DNA of 45,438 nucleotides from CAIYHK01 sp964638795. Its GTDB lineage: Bacteria; Actinomycetota; Acidimicrobiia; Acidimicrobiales; Ilumatobacteraceae. Shown piece after piece: positions 35,683-43,665 of the stretch (the first letter of the stretch is position 1; each line of letters begins with the position of its first letter). The stretch is taken from positions 1-45,438 of the forward strand of contig CAZXAX010000009.1 of the NCBI GenBank assembly GCA_964638795.1, given 5' to 3'. A model generated the notes under the pieces. That model saw only the letters and a program-made list of their open reading frames with translations. It did no database searches and was not told the origin of the DNA. A program made the translations under genes and the position numbers.

Positions 35683-36759
35683 ATGGCAGGGTTGTTTGAC
35701 AAAGTTGAATTTGTGCATGGTCCGGCGATTGCAAATCGATTAACGCTCGCTCCACTCACGAATATGCAGAGCAATCCAGATGGAAGCCTGGGAGATGCTG
35801 AACTGCATTGGTTAGAAATGCGTGCCGGTGGTGGGTTTGGAATCACATCAACTTGTGCCATGCATGTGCAGCCGAGTGGACAGGGATTTGCTGGACAGCT
35901 TGGTTGTTTTTCTGATGATCTATTGCCAGGCCTAACTCGGCTCGCGGATGCTGTGAAAGGCAAGGGGACCGTGGCAATTGCCCAACTCCACCATGGAGGG
36001 AGTCGATCTGATAGCTCGTTAATTGGTGGACAACCAATTTGCCCATCGGACAATGTGGAATTCGGTGCACGTGAAATGACATCGGCTGAAGTTGAAGAAT
36101 CTGCAGAAGCGTTTATTGCAGCAGCTGAGCGGTGCAAGAAGGCAGGATTCGATGGAGTGCAGTTGCATGGCGCTCATGGCTATCTCGTGTGTGAATTTTT
36201 GTCACCTGAAACGAACCGTCGTACTGATAAGTGGGGCGGCACGCTTGAGAAGCGGGCCCAATTCATGATGGAAATTGTTGGTGGTATCCGTTCCCGATGT
36301 GGTGAGGACTTCCATCTTGGTGTGCGCCTCTCACCTGAGCGGTTCGGCATGGTCGAAGAAGAAGCCGTACAGTTCTTTGCCTTACTAGTTGATTCCAAGA
36401 AGGTGGACATGATTGACATGTCTTTGTGGAGTGTGTTCAAGGAGTCAAAATCTGAGTACTACCTCGGACAGCGGTTGATTGATATCTTCACTAACTTGCA
36501 CCGTGGAGATTGCAGGCTGTCTGTGGCTGGACGCATGTACAACGGCGATGACATTCAGGCAGCGGTAGACGCGGGCGCCGATGTAGTAGCTGTTGGTCGT
36601 GCGGCGATTACGAATCACGACTTCCCAAATCAAGTGAAGGTCAATCCACATTTCAAGATGCGTGAACTTCCTGTGCCTGTAGACGTGCTGCGCGCCGAGG
36701 GTTTGTCTGATGCCTTTATCGAATACATGCGCACCTGGCGCACCTTCGTAGCCGATTGA
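35683..36759 (+). CDS. NADH:flavin oxidoreductase, Old Yellow Enzyme family
   Basis: The 358-residue TIM-barrel flavoenzyme has LTLAPLTNMQSN near the N-terminus, QLHHGGSRSD, and the family hallmark VQLHGAHGYLVCEFLSP followed by NRRTDKWGG. The end has VAGRMYNGDDIQAAVDAGADVVAVGRAAI for FMN phosphate binding. It would reduce activated C=C bonds of enones or enoyl compounds. There is no iron-sulfur or second nucleotide domain. It is divergent from the sulfatase, across 88 bases. Confidence 0.93.
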   Translation: MAGLFDKVEFVHGPAIANRLTLAPLTNMQSNPDGSLGDAELHWLEMRAGGGFGITSTCAMHVQPSGQGFAGQLGCFSDDLLPGLTRLADAVKGKGTVAIAQLHHGGSRSDSSLIGGQPICPSDNVEFGAREMTSAEVEESAEAFIAAAERCKKAGFDGVQLHGAHGYLVCEFLSPETNRRTDKWGGTLEKRAQFMMEIVGGIRSRCGEDFHLGVRLSPERFGMVEEEAVQFFALLVDSKKVDMIDMSLWSVFKESKSEYYLGQRLIDIFTNLHRGDCRLSVAGRMYNGDDIQAAVDAGADVVAVGRAAITNHDFPNQVKVNPHFKMRELPVPVDVLRAEGLSDAFIEYMRTWRTFVAD

Positions 36760-36829
36760 CTCTCGCCTTCACAACCACATTTCTTGCAGTTGAGTAACAT
36801 TGTCTCACTTAATTAATGAGGGAGTAATT

Positions 36830-38257
36830 ATGCGTGTATGCCGTATCGCGCTGACCAGTATTGCAATCGCCACAGCCTCTTACGTTGCGCCATTAAGTAC
36901 TTCGGCAACGGTATCTGAGCCGATTGAGATCGTGCCTTCTGGTGTGAACGCTGGAGCTCGAATGGGTGACTCATTTATGAGTGCAAACGGTCGCATCGCC
37001 TACGCAGCGGACAACACCACATTCGGCTTTGACGACCACCTTTGGAAGAGCATTGATGGCGGTAGGTCGTTCACTGCACTGTCCAGCTCACCAGCAGGTT
37101 ATTGGCTGTACGTGGATGCATCTGATGATGGCAACAATGTGTATGCAATTTACTCAGACACTCCGGGTAACTACATCCTGACGAGAAGCTCTGATGCAGG
37201 TGAAACTTGGACACCACAGTTTGCAAATTCGACTGGTCAGCTTTGTGATGTTGCAGTGTCTGATTCGGGTACCAAAATCGTCGTGGCCCAATGTGATAAT
37301 CAAGTGATCTATTCCGTAGATAGTGGTGCCAATTGGCTTGCAATGACATCTACTTCACCTGGAAACATAAACCGAATAGATATCGCTGGCGATGGATCAA
37401 AGGTTGTTGGTGTCGCTGGAAACGCTGCCTACATCACAACAGATGGTGGCATGAACTGGTCTTCCTCTTCAGTGGGTACCTTCTCCAACGCCGCGTCTGT
37501 GCATGTTTCCGATGATGGCTCTCGGATCTTGGTTGCCACCCAGAGCGGACCCGATAGCGATGCTTGGATTAGCACAAATGGTGGCGGCACCTTTGTTGCG
37601 GCTGGTTTGAACAGTATCTACTCAGGTAGTAGCCAAGCGGTGTTTACAGGGATGTCTGGTGATGGTTTGACCATGCTCTGGATGTTCTATGGAAGCAAAA
37701 TCTGGGTATCGCGAGATGGTGGCGATAACTGGACTGATTACGCCACACAGGTTGGATGGTTGTCAGCGGCGTTGAGTCGTGACGGTATGCGGGGTGTCAT
37801 CACCGCCGAGAATCAAAGCCCTCGCATACTGCGACGACCAGCGCCTGGAGTGGGAGGAGTTCTACCAGAGACCGGGTCCGCTGCAAGTGTCACTGAGATA
37901 AGTGTGATTGGAAGCAACTTTTTTAACGGTTGTTTTGTCCTTGTTGACGGAGTTCAAAAACCGACCACGTTCGTGAGTGACACCGAGCTAACAGTGACGT
38001 TTTCAGCGAGAACGACTGGTCTCATAAATGTCATGTGCGATGACATGACCTCAGATTGGTACTGGGCTTACTACAAGAACACAACGACAACAACGCGTCC
38101 CGGCGCAACAACAACAAGCAGTTCATCTGTCCCAGGAAGCGTTGAGTCAACACTGCCACCCACGGGCGCTCGCGGAAACTCAAGCAGCTACTGGGCTCTT
38201 GCGTTGTTAGTGCTTGGTCTTGGGCTTGCGGGATTCCGTGCCCGATCCCGGAGTTAG
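36830..38257 (+). CDS. Exported Asp-box (BNR-like) protein with LPxTG-like anchor
   Basis: From ATG 36830, behind GAGGGAG, the product has 475 residues. A signal peptide covers about 1-27. Then come at least six Asp-box repeats (SIDGGRSF, SSDAGETW, SVDSGANW, TTDGGMNW, STNGGGTF, SRDGGDNW) that suggest a beta-propeller. An IPT/TIG-like domain follows (VTEISVIGSNFFNGCFVLVDG). A Thr/Ser-rich linker leads to LPPTGARG, a hydrophobic segment and RARSRS, which is the layout of a sortase substrate. A second LPETG occurs before the IPT part. No sialidase catalytic residues are evident, so it is more likely a cell-surface binding protein. Confidence 0.85.
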   Translation: MRVCRIALTSIAIATASYVAPLSTSATVSEPIEIVPSGVNAGARMGDSFMSANGRIAYAADNTTFGFDDHLWKSIDGGRSFTALSSSPAGYWLYVDASDDGNNVYAIYSDTPGNYILTRSSDAGETWTPQFANSTGQLCDVAVSDSGTKIVVAQCDNQVIYSVDSGANWLAMTSTSPGNINRIDIAGDGSKVVGVAGNAAYITTDGGMNWSSSSVGTFSNAASVHVSDDGSRILVATQSGPDSDAWISTNGGGTFVAAGLNSIYSGSSQAVFTGMSGDGLTMLWMFYGSKIWVSRDGGDNWTDYATQVGWLSAALSRDGMRGVITAENQSPRILRRPAPGVGGVLPETGSAASVTEISVIGSNFFNGCFVLVDGVQKPTTFVSDTELTVTFSARTTGLINVMCDDMTSDWYWAYYKNTTTTTRPGATTTSSSSVPGSVESTLPPTGARGNSSSYWALALLVLGLGLAGFRARSRS

Positions 38258-38260
38258 TTT

Positions 38261-39853
38261 CTAAATCAACCCTAGATACTCGCCAAGTTGGCGAGGGCCA
38301 AGAACACTTAGTTGATTCACGGCTCGGCTAACACCGATGTAAAGCGCCTGTTGGTCCATTGTCCCGTCTGGATCAACAATGACGACTGAACTGAACTCAG
38401 TTCCCTTGAGTCGCCTCACCGTTTCACATGGGGTTAGCTCATGGCGTGTTTCCCATGAGCCAAGATTGAGCGAGTCGCGAAGAAGATCGCGCCAGCGTTG
38501 GGATTGAACAATGACTGCAACATCCTTGGACCCAACTGTGCCAAGCGTCTGAGCGACAGCTTGAGCAACCTCGGTTTCGCTAGTTGGAACCTCGACAAAT
38601 GTGACCCCGCTGCTGTCAGGGATTCTTTCTGGCGCAGCTGCACCATTGAGAATTCGCCGAAGTAATTTTGCGATCTGCTGGGTGTTGCGACAGTTGTTTG
38701 ATAGCTCTCCGACCACCCAACCGTCTTCCGAATTGGGGAGAATAAATCCACGATTGAAAATATCTTGATCTGCATCTGCCACCATCATGATTCGACGAGG
38801 ACCATCGCGGTGCAGCAAAGATTCAAGTTGGGCAATCCATGCAGGGCTGAAATCTTGCGCTTCGTCGATCACGATCGTGTCAAACTCTGCTTCAATCTTG
38901 TGCCAATGCGAATGGAGGTGGCCAATGACTTCCACATTCCAGAAATGTTTCAAGGCTTCAGGGTCCGCATCTGCGGGTTCGGCGATGAATGGCATACCTG
39001 GCAGCGTGCGTGCGACCTGAAGAAAAGGCCCAACAATTAGATCATCCTGATCTGGAAAATTCTCGCCGATCTGTTCCGCTAGGGGCTCGTTGAAACAGAC
39101 GAACAGCACTCTCTCTTCCCTTGCCAAGGCTCGGCGAACCCAAGCTGAAGCCAAGCGTGTCTTACCCGTGCCGGCCTTGCCCGTCACAACAACACGGCGA
39201 TTGTTATCCAGTGATTCCATGCAACGGACTTGTGCGGCACAAATTTCGTCCAGTCGAGCCCTGGCGCGTTTCTCAGCAGCTGCTTCATCAAAGTCAAAGT
39301 CGACATCAGGTAGTAGGTGTTTGATCGTTGCCACAACGGCATCCCGTCCAAAAATGTTCCCGGAGGTCCTAAAAAACACCTCTTGCATCGTGTCAAAGAC
39401 ATCCAGCAACGTATCGGCCAACCAGAGTTGTTCAGGCCCCACATCCGGCGGAAGCTCACCTTCAATGACTCGTGAATTCGGTAACGCAACTGCGTAATGA
39501 ACATGAAGATACTTGAACAGGTCAGGATATTTGGCTTTAAGGCGATCCTTAAGTGCGTGGGCGTTAGAACGCGCCTGAACAAATGGCTGAGGGTCGAGTT
39601 TCTGCGATCCCGAATACCAGACACCTTGTTCAACTCGGACTCTGTGTCCTTTAACTTCTACATCCATGATTCCGTAGTCCTGATGAATGAGGATTACATC
39701 GAGTTCGTAATCTTTTTTTGAACTAGTCATCTGTAGCGACGGAATAATGAACCAGTTCTCAGAGAGCTGATCGCGTAATGCTCGAACGACCTCTTTTTCG
39801 GAATCATTCTTCAGTTGGGAAAGATCAAAACTCTCAGGAAGTATCACGGCCAT
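38261..39853 (-). CDS. NERD nuclease-domain / SF1 helicase-like ATPase
   Basis: The 530-residue protein has an N-terminal NERD domain (about 15-125) with nuclease-type residues in YELDVIL (E50, D52) and DVEVKG (E66, K68). A UvrD/SF1-like ATPase follows: Walker A GKAGTGKT (225-232), Walker B VIDEAQD (328-334), ADADQDIF as motif III, NNCRNTQQIA as motif IV, and C-terminal motifs RRLKGTEFSSVVIVD and LYIGVSRAVNQL. It is much shorter than UvrD and lacks most of the extra subdomains. NERD-helicase proteins are often found in genome defence or DNA repair contexts; that role here is inference. It stops four bases from the convergent surface-protein gene. Confidence 0.9.
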   Translation of the reverse strand: MAVILPESFDLSQLKNDSEKEVVRALRDQLSENWFIIPSLQMTSSKKDYELDVILIHQDYGIMDVEVKGHRVRVEQGVWYSGSQKLDPQPFVQARSNAHALKDRLKAKYPDLFKYLHVHYAVALPNSRVIEGELPPDVGPEQLWLADTLLDVFDTMQEVFFRTSGNIFGRDAVVATIKHLLPDVDFDFDEAAAEKRARARLDEICAAQVRCMESLDNNRRVVVTGKAGTGKTRLASAWVRRALAREERVLFVCFNEPLAEQIGENFPDQDDLIVGPFLQVARTLPGMPFIAEPADADPEALKHFWNVEVIGHLHSHWHKIEAEFDTIVIDEAQDFSPAWIAQLESLLHRDGPRRIMMVADADQDIFNRGFILPNSEDGWVVGELSNNCRNTQQIAKLLRRILNGAAAPERIPDSSGVTFVEVPTSETEVAQAVAQTLGTVGSKDVAVIVQSQRWRDLLRDSLNLGSWETRHELTPCETVRRLKGTEFSSVVIVDPDGTMDQQALYIGVSRAVNQLSVLGPRQLGEYLGLI

Positions 39854-39999
39854 TGGGCAATACTACGAATATTCCGTGATACACCCATAAGGCAACATGC
39901 GCGGCTCATGTTCAATGTCGGCCTAAAAATAGCCCTAAAACAAAGCCCCGATTTTCACCAAAAAGGCTTTGAATCACCATGGCAAATGTGTATCGTGGT

Positions 40000-40076
40000 C
40001 GCCGACATCAAGAGAGACCGCAAGGTCCAGCAACCGAGCCACCAGGCCACGGTGCTTCCCGAAAGGGGATGGGGCG
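40000..40076 (+). ncRNA. Candidate SAM-I/IV-family riboswitch aptamer (minimal P2)
   Basis: The 292-base gap between two divergent genes (39854-40145) carries a structured element in the leader of the gene at 40146. CATC (40006-40009) pairs with GATG (40068-40071) as P1, extended outward by CGCC (40000-40003) with GGCG (40073-40076). AAGAG follows P1 as in S-box RNAs. GACC-GCAA-GGTC (40016-40027) forms a short P2 hairpin. GCAACC (40030-40035) and GGTGC (40051-40055) form the conserved P3 core that in SAM-I contacts the ligand. CCC-GAAA-GGG (40058-40067) forms P4. The conserved strings and their order match the SAM-I/IV variants, but I could not run a covariance search. The rest of the gap, 39854-39999, holds the NERD gene's promoter region and nothing else I recognise. 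Confidence 0.65.
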
Positions 40077-40103
40077 CCCAGGCGCATAAAACTGGGAACT
40101 CCA

Positions 40104-40139
40104 CCTCTTTTGGGTTTTTGATTCATTAATCCAAGGAGG
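40104..40139 (+). promoter_or_regulatory. Shine-Dalgarno-sequestering hairpin
   Basis: CCTC (40104-40107) and TTGG (40110-40113) can pair with GAGG (40136-40139) and CCAA (40131-40134). The right arm contains the Shine-Dalgarno AGGAGG (40134-40139), six bases before the TTG start at 40146. The hairpin would block translation. It lies 28 bases after the candidate aptamer, as expected for a translational expression platform. A second possible stem is CCCAG (40077-40081) with CTGGG (40092-40096). Confidence 0.5.
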
Positions 40140-40145
40140 CTCAAG

Positions 40146-41726
40146 TTGCAGACAATCACCATTGATCCAGAAGAGTTGATCCAGCTCTTTCCGCTATTGC
40201 GCATCGCCACATATGGCTCCAATGACCCAACGGGCTACATCACTTTGCAAGCGCGTGATGGCTACCGGTACTGGTCCGCTACCGATAATTTCGTCGCGCT
40301 GACCATCAAGGGTGAAACAGATGATGGAAATTATGTCCACCTCCTGACACCGCAGATGCTTGATGGCGCAGTGTGGGCAGCGGGTCGTTCCGGTGCGGCC
40401 ACGATCTCCCTCGTAGAAAACGAGCAAGGCACATTCACTCAAATCCGTTGCGGATCGTATGAGGGCACTTGCAAATATCTTGGAAATCTAAACAAAGCAC
40501 ATCCTCTAGTGGACTTCACAGCGGAAAACATCGGCAGTATTGCGAGTATTCAACTCGATGTCCACCCTCTCTACGGTTCGTTGGAAGCATTCCTGCATGC
40601 TGCACCAGTTGATGACGAGGGGCATTGCTACGTTGACGTGCGTTCTTACATGGGGCGGTTTTCTCTACAGACTGAGCGGGATCTTGAGTCAATGCACATC
40701 TCGGCTGAACAGCAGTCCGCTTCAGGATCAGCCGAACTTAAGATCGATTTGCGTCTCTTGTTCAAAGTGATCAACCAGTTCAATCTTGATTCCACCGTGC
40801 AAGTGCGCTTCCCTAAATCGGTTCTGGATCCACTTTGCATCATCAGCGATTCCATGGTTGGTTACGTAATGGGCCGTCTCTCAGATGCAGACATCGTTGA
40901 GCGCGATGTTGCCAATGTTGTAAAAGAAACCTGCGGCAATCTGGCATGCACTCTGACCGACGACGGCAACCATCTGTTGCGCCGTCGTGGCATCCAGATT
41001 CTTGGAAGCTTGCGCAAAGATCCCCAGCCATACGTTTATCGCGTTTATGGAGTTTTGCTGGAAGGCGTGAAGCCCACGGTGGAGTTGTACCAGGAACTCA
41101 ATCAACTCAATGCCAACACAGATTTTGTGAAACTCGTCTTTGAAAACGACGCGGTCGTGGTCTACTCAGACCTTCTCGCAGAAACTCTTGACTCAGAGGA
41201 GTTGGGCACTGCGATTGACGCAGTTTCAGACGCGGTTTCCAAGTTTGGCCCCGTTTATTCGGTGGTATTTGGCGGGTCAGCAGTACCACCACCCGAGGAA
41301 GTGCGCTGGTGTGCGGCGCGTAAGACCATCATCGAGTGCGAGATAGCCCCGGATCGTGTGGCAGAGCTGAACGGTGACAATGGCATCCAAGAGTGGCCGT
41401 TCAAGTCCGCTGTCTATGTCGTATCTGGCTACAACCCACAGGGCGTGGACGTGGATGGCAGCCAAGTTAATCCACAAATCGCACGTGATGTGCTTGCACT
41501 TGGTGGCCGTTGCCTACTTGGCACCATTATCAATCCCGAGACCAACGCTCACGATCCATCCGTGGTGCTGTGGGGGCTAACTCGTGATCAGGCGCGCGAG
41601 ATCGGCCGCAATGCTGGGCAAGATGCGATTTATGAACTCAACGAGTTCCAGATCCGTTTGATCGAATGCCTCGGTACGCGCGAGGAATCACAGCCGCGTA
41701 TCACCGGGGTGGTCCCGCTGTTCTGA
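40146..41726 (+). CDS. Probable sliding-clamp-like / YbjN-like / DUF3293 fusion protein
   Basis: The 526-residue protein starts at TTG 40146 behind AGGAGG. Residues 1-250 resemble the bacterial beta clamp: YITLQARDGYRYWSATDNFVAL has the ATD motif of DnaN domain 1, and LRLLFKVINQF...VQVRFPKSVLDPLCIISDSMVGYVMGRL resembles the end of DnaN domain 3. Residues about 270-377 resemble YbjN-type chaperone domains (VELYQELNQLNANTDFVKL, VFGGSA). Residues about 420-512 match DUF3293 (YVVSGYNPQG, VVLWGLTRDQAREIGRNAGQDAIYEL). The clamp-like call is by eye and least sure; the DUF3293 call is good. A candidate SAM riboswitch precedes it. Its function is unknown. Confidence 0.75.
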   Translation: MQTITIDPEELIQLFPLLRIATYGSNDPTGYITLQARDGYRYWSATDNFVALTIKGETDDGNYVHLLTPQMLDGAVWAAGRSGAATISLVENEQGTFTQIRCGSYEGTCKYLGNLNKAHPLVDFTAENIGSIASIQLDVHPLYGSLEAFLHAAPVDDEGHCYVDVRSYMGRFSLQTERDLESMHISAEQQSASGSAELKIDLRLLFKVINQFNLDSTVQVRFPKSVLDPLCIISDSMVGYVMGRLSDADIVERDVANVVKETCGNLACTLTDDGNHLLRRRGIQILGSLRKDPQPYVYRVYGVLLEGVKPTVELYQELNQLNANTDFVKLVFENDAVVVYSDLLAETLDSEELGTAIDAVSDAVSKFGPVYSVVFGGSAVPPPEEVRWCAARKTIIECEIAPDRVAELNGDNGIQEWPFKSAVYVVSGYNPQGVDVDGSQVNPQIARDVLALGGRCLLGTIINPETNAHDPSVVLWGLTRDQAREIGRNAGQDAIYELNEFQIRLIECLGTREESQPRITGVVPLF

Positions 41727-41776
41727 ATCAGACTCATTGGTTTTTGTTGCCGATGTGGGGGACATACCTCACGGGT

Positions 41777-42580
41777 TCAGACCTCAATTCCTTGTCGATA
41801 ACTAACTTCATCTAGATATTCATCGGTGAAACAAGCTTCTGCGAGAGCCAAGACGAAACCTTCAATGGTTGCGTTTCGGAAGTAATCGGTGTGTTCCAGG
41901 TGCTCGATTGCCACCAAACGATCACCCCATGGGCCCTCGTGCAAGAGTTCACCGATGACTCTGGGTACTTCTAAAAAACCTTGAAGAATGTTGTCATTCT
42001 TAAAACACTTGAATTCCCGAAGTCCTTCTAAGAATCCCATTACATCATGACGCCTGCTTGAGTTCGGGAGAGTGAACGATGATGCACTATCAAAATCAAT
42101 GAATGTGTGCCGATTCGTCTCTTCGTTAATCATGATCCCAAGATGTGGTTTAAGTTCCCAGTAGCTAGCACAAGATGGACACGTGCACCATGGTGCAATG
42201 TCGCACTGTTGGAGAAACGTCCGTGCAAACGCCACACGCAGTGCATCCCAACGGGCATTGCGTCGAAGGTCACGATTAATTTGGTGATCCCAGTCTTTGC
42301 GAATTCGCCAGGACTCGTCAACCAAGTCTGCGATTGCAGAATCAAGGATCCAACCGGGAGAAAAGAACTTGTCCATGATCTGTCGTACACGGTCTGTCGA
42401 AATCTCGTAAGTCAGAATCATGTCCACAAAGTACGGAACTTCGGGGCTGTATTCCATGAAGTCATTTGTGCTGTCGTACGCACCCGCTGGGTCAATCTTG
42501 TTGAGCATTGCTGCGGTACGGAGCGTGATGAACTCATGCTTGGGTACACAACAATCCTTCGGTTTGGTTAGATCGTCCAC
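41777..42580 (-). CDS. Hypothetical protein with CxCxxC motif
   Basis: I choose GTG 42578-42580, which has AAAGGAAG upstream, giving 267 residues; the open frame continues to 42673 without a better start. It is soluble, acidic and rich in Trp and aromatic residues. A cysteine cluster, C126-x5-C132-x-C134-x2-C137, could bind zinc, and CC is also present at 10-11. HTFIDFDSASSF and RRHDVMGFLEGL follow the cluster. I recognise no family. It converges on the clamp-like fusion gene and is divergent from the sigma-like gene, sharing with it a repeat-rich 139-base promoter region. Confidence 0.65.
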   Translation of the reverse strand: MDDLTKPKDCCVPKHEFITLRTAAMLNKIDPAGAYDSTNDFMEYSPEVPYFVDMILTYEISTDRVRQIMDKFFSPGWILDSAIADLVDESWRIRKDWDHQINRDLRRNARWDALRVAFARTFLQQCDIAPWCTCPSCASYWELKPHLGIMINEETNRHTFIDFDSASSFTLPNSSRRHDVMGFLEGLREFKCFKNDNILQGFLEVPRVIGELLHEGPWGDRLVAIEHLEHTDYFRNATIEGFVLALAEACFTDEYLDEVSYRQGIEV

Positions 42581-42601
42581 AAAACTTCCTTTCAATATGA
42601 A

Positions 42602-42710
42602 CTGCGTGGGATACCTACTTGACGCAGCTCGCGCAAAACATTCACGATTTAGCGCAAAAGCCTTGGGCGACAAGGTTTGGAAAATCTATGTCACACCCAA
42701 TCTGTAAATT
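42602..42710. promoter_or_regulatory. Divergent promoter region with inverted and direct repeats
   Basis: CTGCGT (42602-42607) and ACGCAG (42622-42627) are inverted around 14 bases. GCGCAAAA occurs at 42631-42638 and again at 42652-42659, 21 bases apart, which is two helical turns. TAAATT (42705-42710) stands nine bases before the ATG of the sigma-like gene, which has no Shine-Dalgarno, so it may be the -10 box of a leaderless transcript. The repeats look like operator sites controlling both divergent genes. Confidence 0.45.
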
Positions 42711-42719
42711 TGTTATGAA

Positions 42720-43637
42720 ATGACAGAGCTAACTGACAAAAAATACCGTGATGCAACTCAATCGGCTGAGGTAATCGCAAATCAGATCATCAGTCGCGCT
42801 CTTTGGTTACAGCAATATAAAGATGACCTCATTAGCAGTGCACTTAAAGCACTGCTAATTCAACAGGAGCGTGAAGAGGTCCGTAATGTCGAAGCATTTT
42901 TCACCACCGTTATGAGACGGCGCATCATCGATATTCAGCGCAGATCTGAAACAAAAAACGAGCGGCTCGGAATACTTGGTGACCACATTCAAGCCAAAGT
43001 AGAACCCTTCGGTGTTTCCGATGCGGCGATAGCTCGAGAAATGGAGAAGCTTCGTCGGCGCCAGATCCGTGCAGTTATCGCATCAATTCCGAACGATGAA
43101 GACCGTGAACTCATACGTACTTGGTTGTTCTCAGAACCAAAACTCTCCTTAAAGGAGCTTGGTGCTCTGTATGGCGGCAGATCACCCCAAGCGATCTCCA
43201 ACTATCTAAGTAAATACTTCGGCACGGCCACCGAGCCCGGCGCACTTCTTGCAGTAGTAGAGCTCATTGAGTTACTCAACGAGCGTGACGGCGAAGCGTT
43301 TGTGCGTGTCCTTGAGACTTTTGAAGATCGTGATCTCGGCACCGATCCTGTCGATGCAGCAATCGTGCACATTGAATCAGTCGGCAAGATTTCAAATGAG
43401 CACCGCACCATGGCCAAGCAGGCAGCATCACACCTACGTTGGTTGCGTGATAACACCCCGAACAATCGGGGGCTAATCAATAAGGTTTTGCGTCGGCTCG
43501 TGTACGCGGCATGTTTCTACGTGGTGGAAGGCAATGATTCTCGACCGGATCGTGCACACCCCCTCGGACTCAACGATGACGTGCTCGTTCTTCGTCACAC
43601 CACTGCAGTTGTGCGGAGGTACCGAAGCAAATCGTGA
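42720..43637 (+). CDS. Sigma-70-like factor with C-terminal DUF1232-like domain
   Basis: The 305-residue protein has a region 2-like part (about 35-78, with DDLISSALKALL, NVEAFFTTVMRRRIIDIQRR) and a region 4-like helix-turn-helix part (about 108-168, with SIPNDEDRELIRTWLF, LSLKELGALYGGRSPQAISNYLSKYF). That is the layout of ECF-type sigma factors. About 135 more residues follow. Their end, VYAACFYVVEGNDSRPDRAHPLGLNDDVLVLRHTT, resembles DUF1232 (YkvA-like), a small domain usually found near membranes. Such a fusion is unusual. The gene leads a run with the phosphatase and deacetylase-fold genes. Confidence 0.8.
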   Translation: MTELTDKKYRDATQSAEVIANQIISRALWLQQYKDDLISSALKALLIQQEREEVRNVEAFFTTVMRRRIIDIQRRSETKNERLGILGDHIQAKVEPFGVSDAAIAREMEKLRRRQIRAVIASIPNDEDRELIRTWLFSEPKLSLKELGALYGGRSPQAISNYLSKYFGTATEPGALLAVVELIELLNERDGEAFVRVLETFEDRDLGTDPVDAAIVHIESVGKISNEHRTMAKQAASHLRWLRDNTPNNRGLINKVLRRLVYAACFYVVEGNDSRPDRAHPLGLNDDVLVLRHTTAVVRRYRSKS

Positions 43638-43665
43638 ACAATCCACTCGTGTTGCGTCATACGAG

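Noticed and set aside
38081..38140. Repetitive ACAACA/ACGACA-rich stretch, considered as a tandem repeat or CRISPR-like element
   Set aside because: It is in frame and encodes the Thr/Ser linker of the surface protein, with no regular repeat-spacer pattern.
39815..40129. 104-residue open frame on the plus strand over the NERD gene start and the intergenic region
   Set aside because: It overlaps the NERD start, has no recognisable similarity, and its second half coincides with the candidate riboswitch, whose base pairing explains the sequence better.
43534..43665. Upstream extension of the phosphatase frame inside the sigma-like gene
   Set aside because: It overlaps the sigma-like coding sequence by over 100 bases, has no conserved residues, and internal GTG codons nearer the domain are more plausible.
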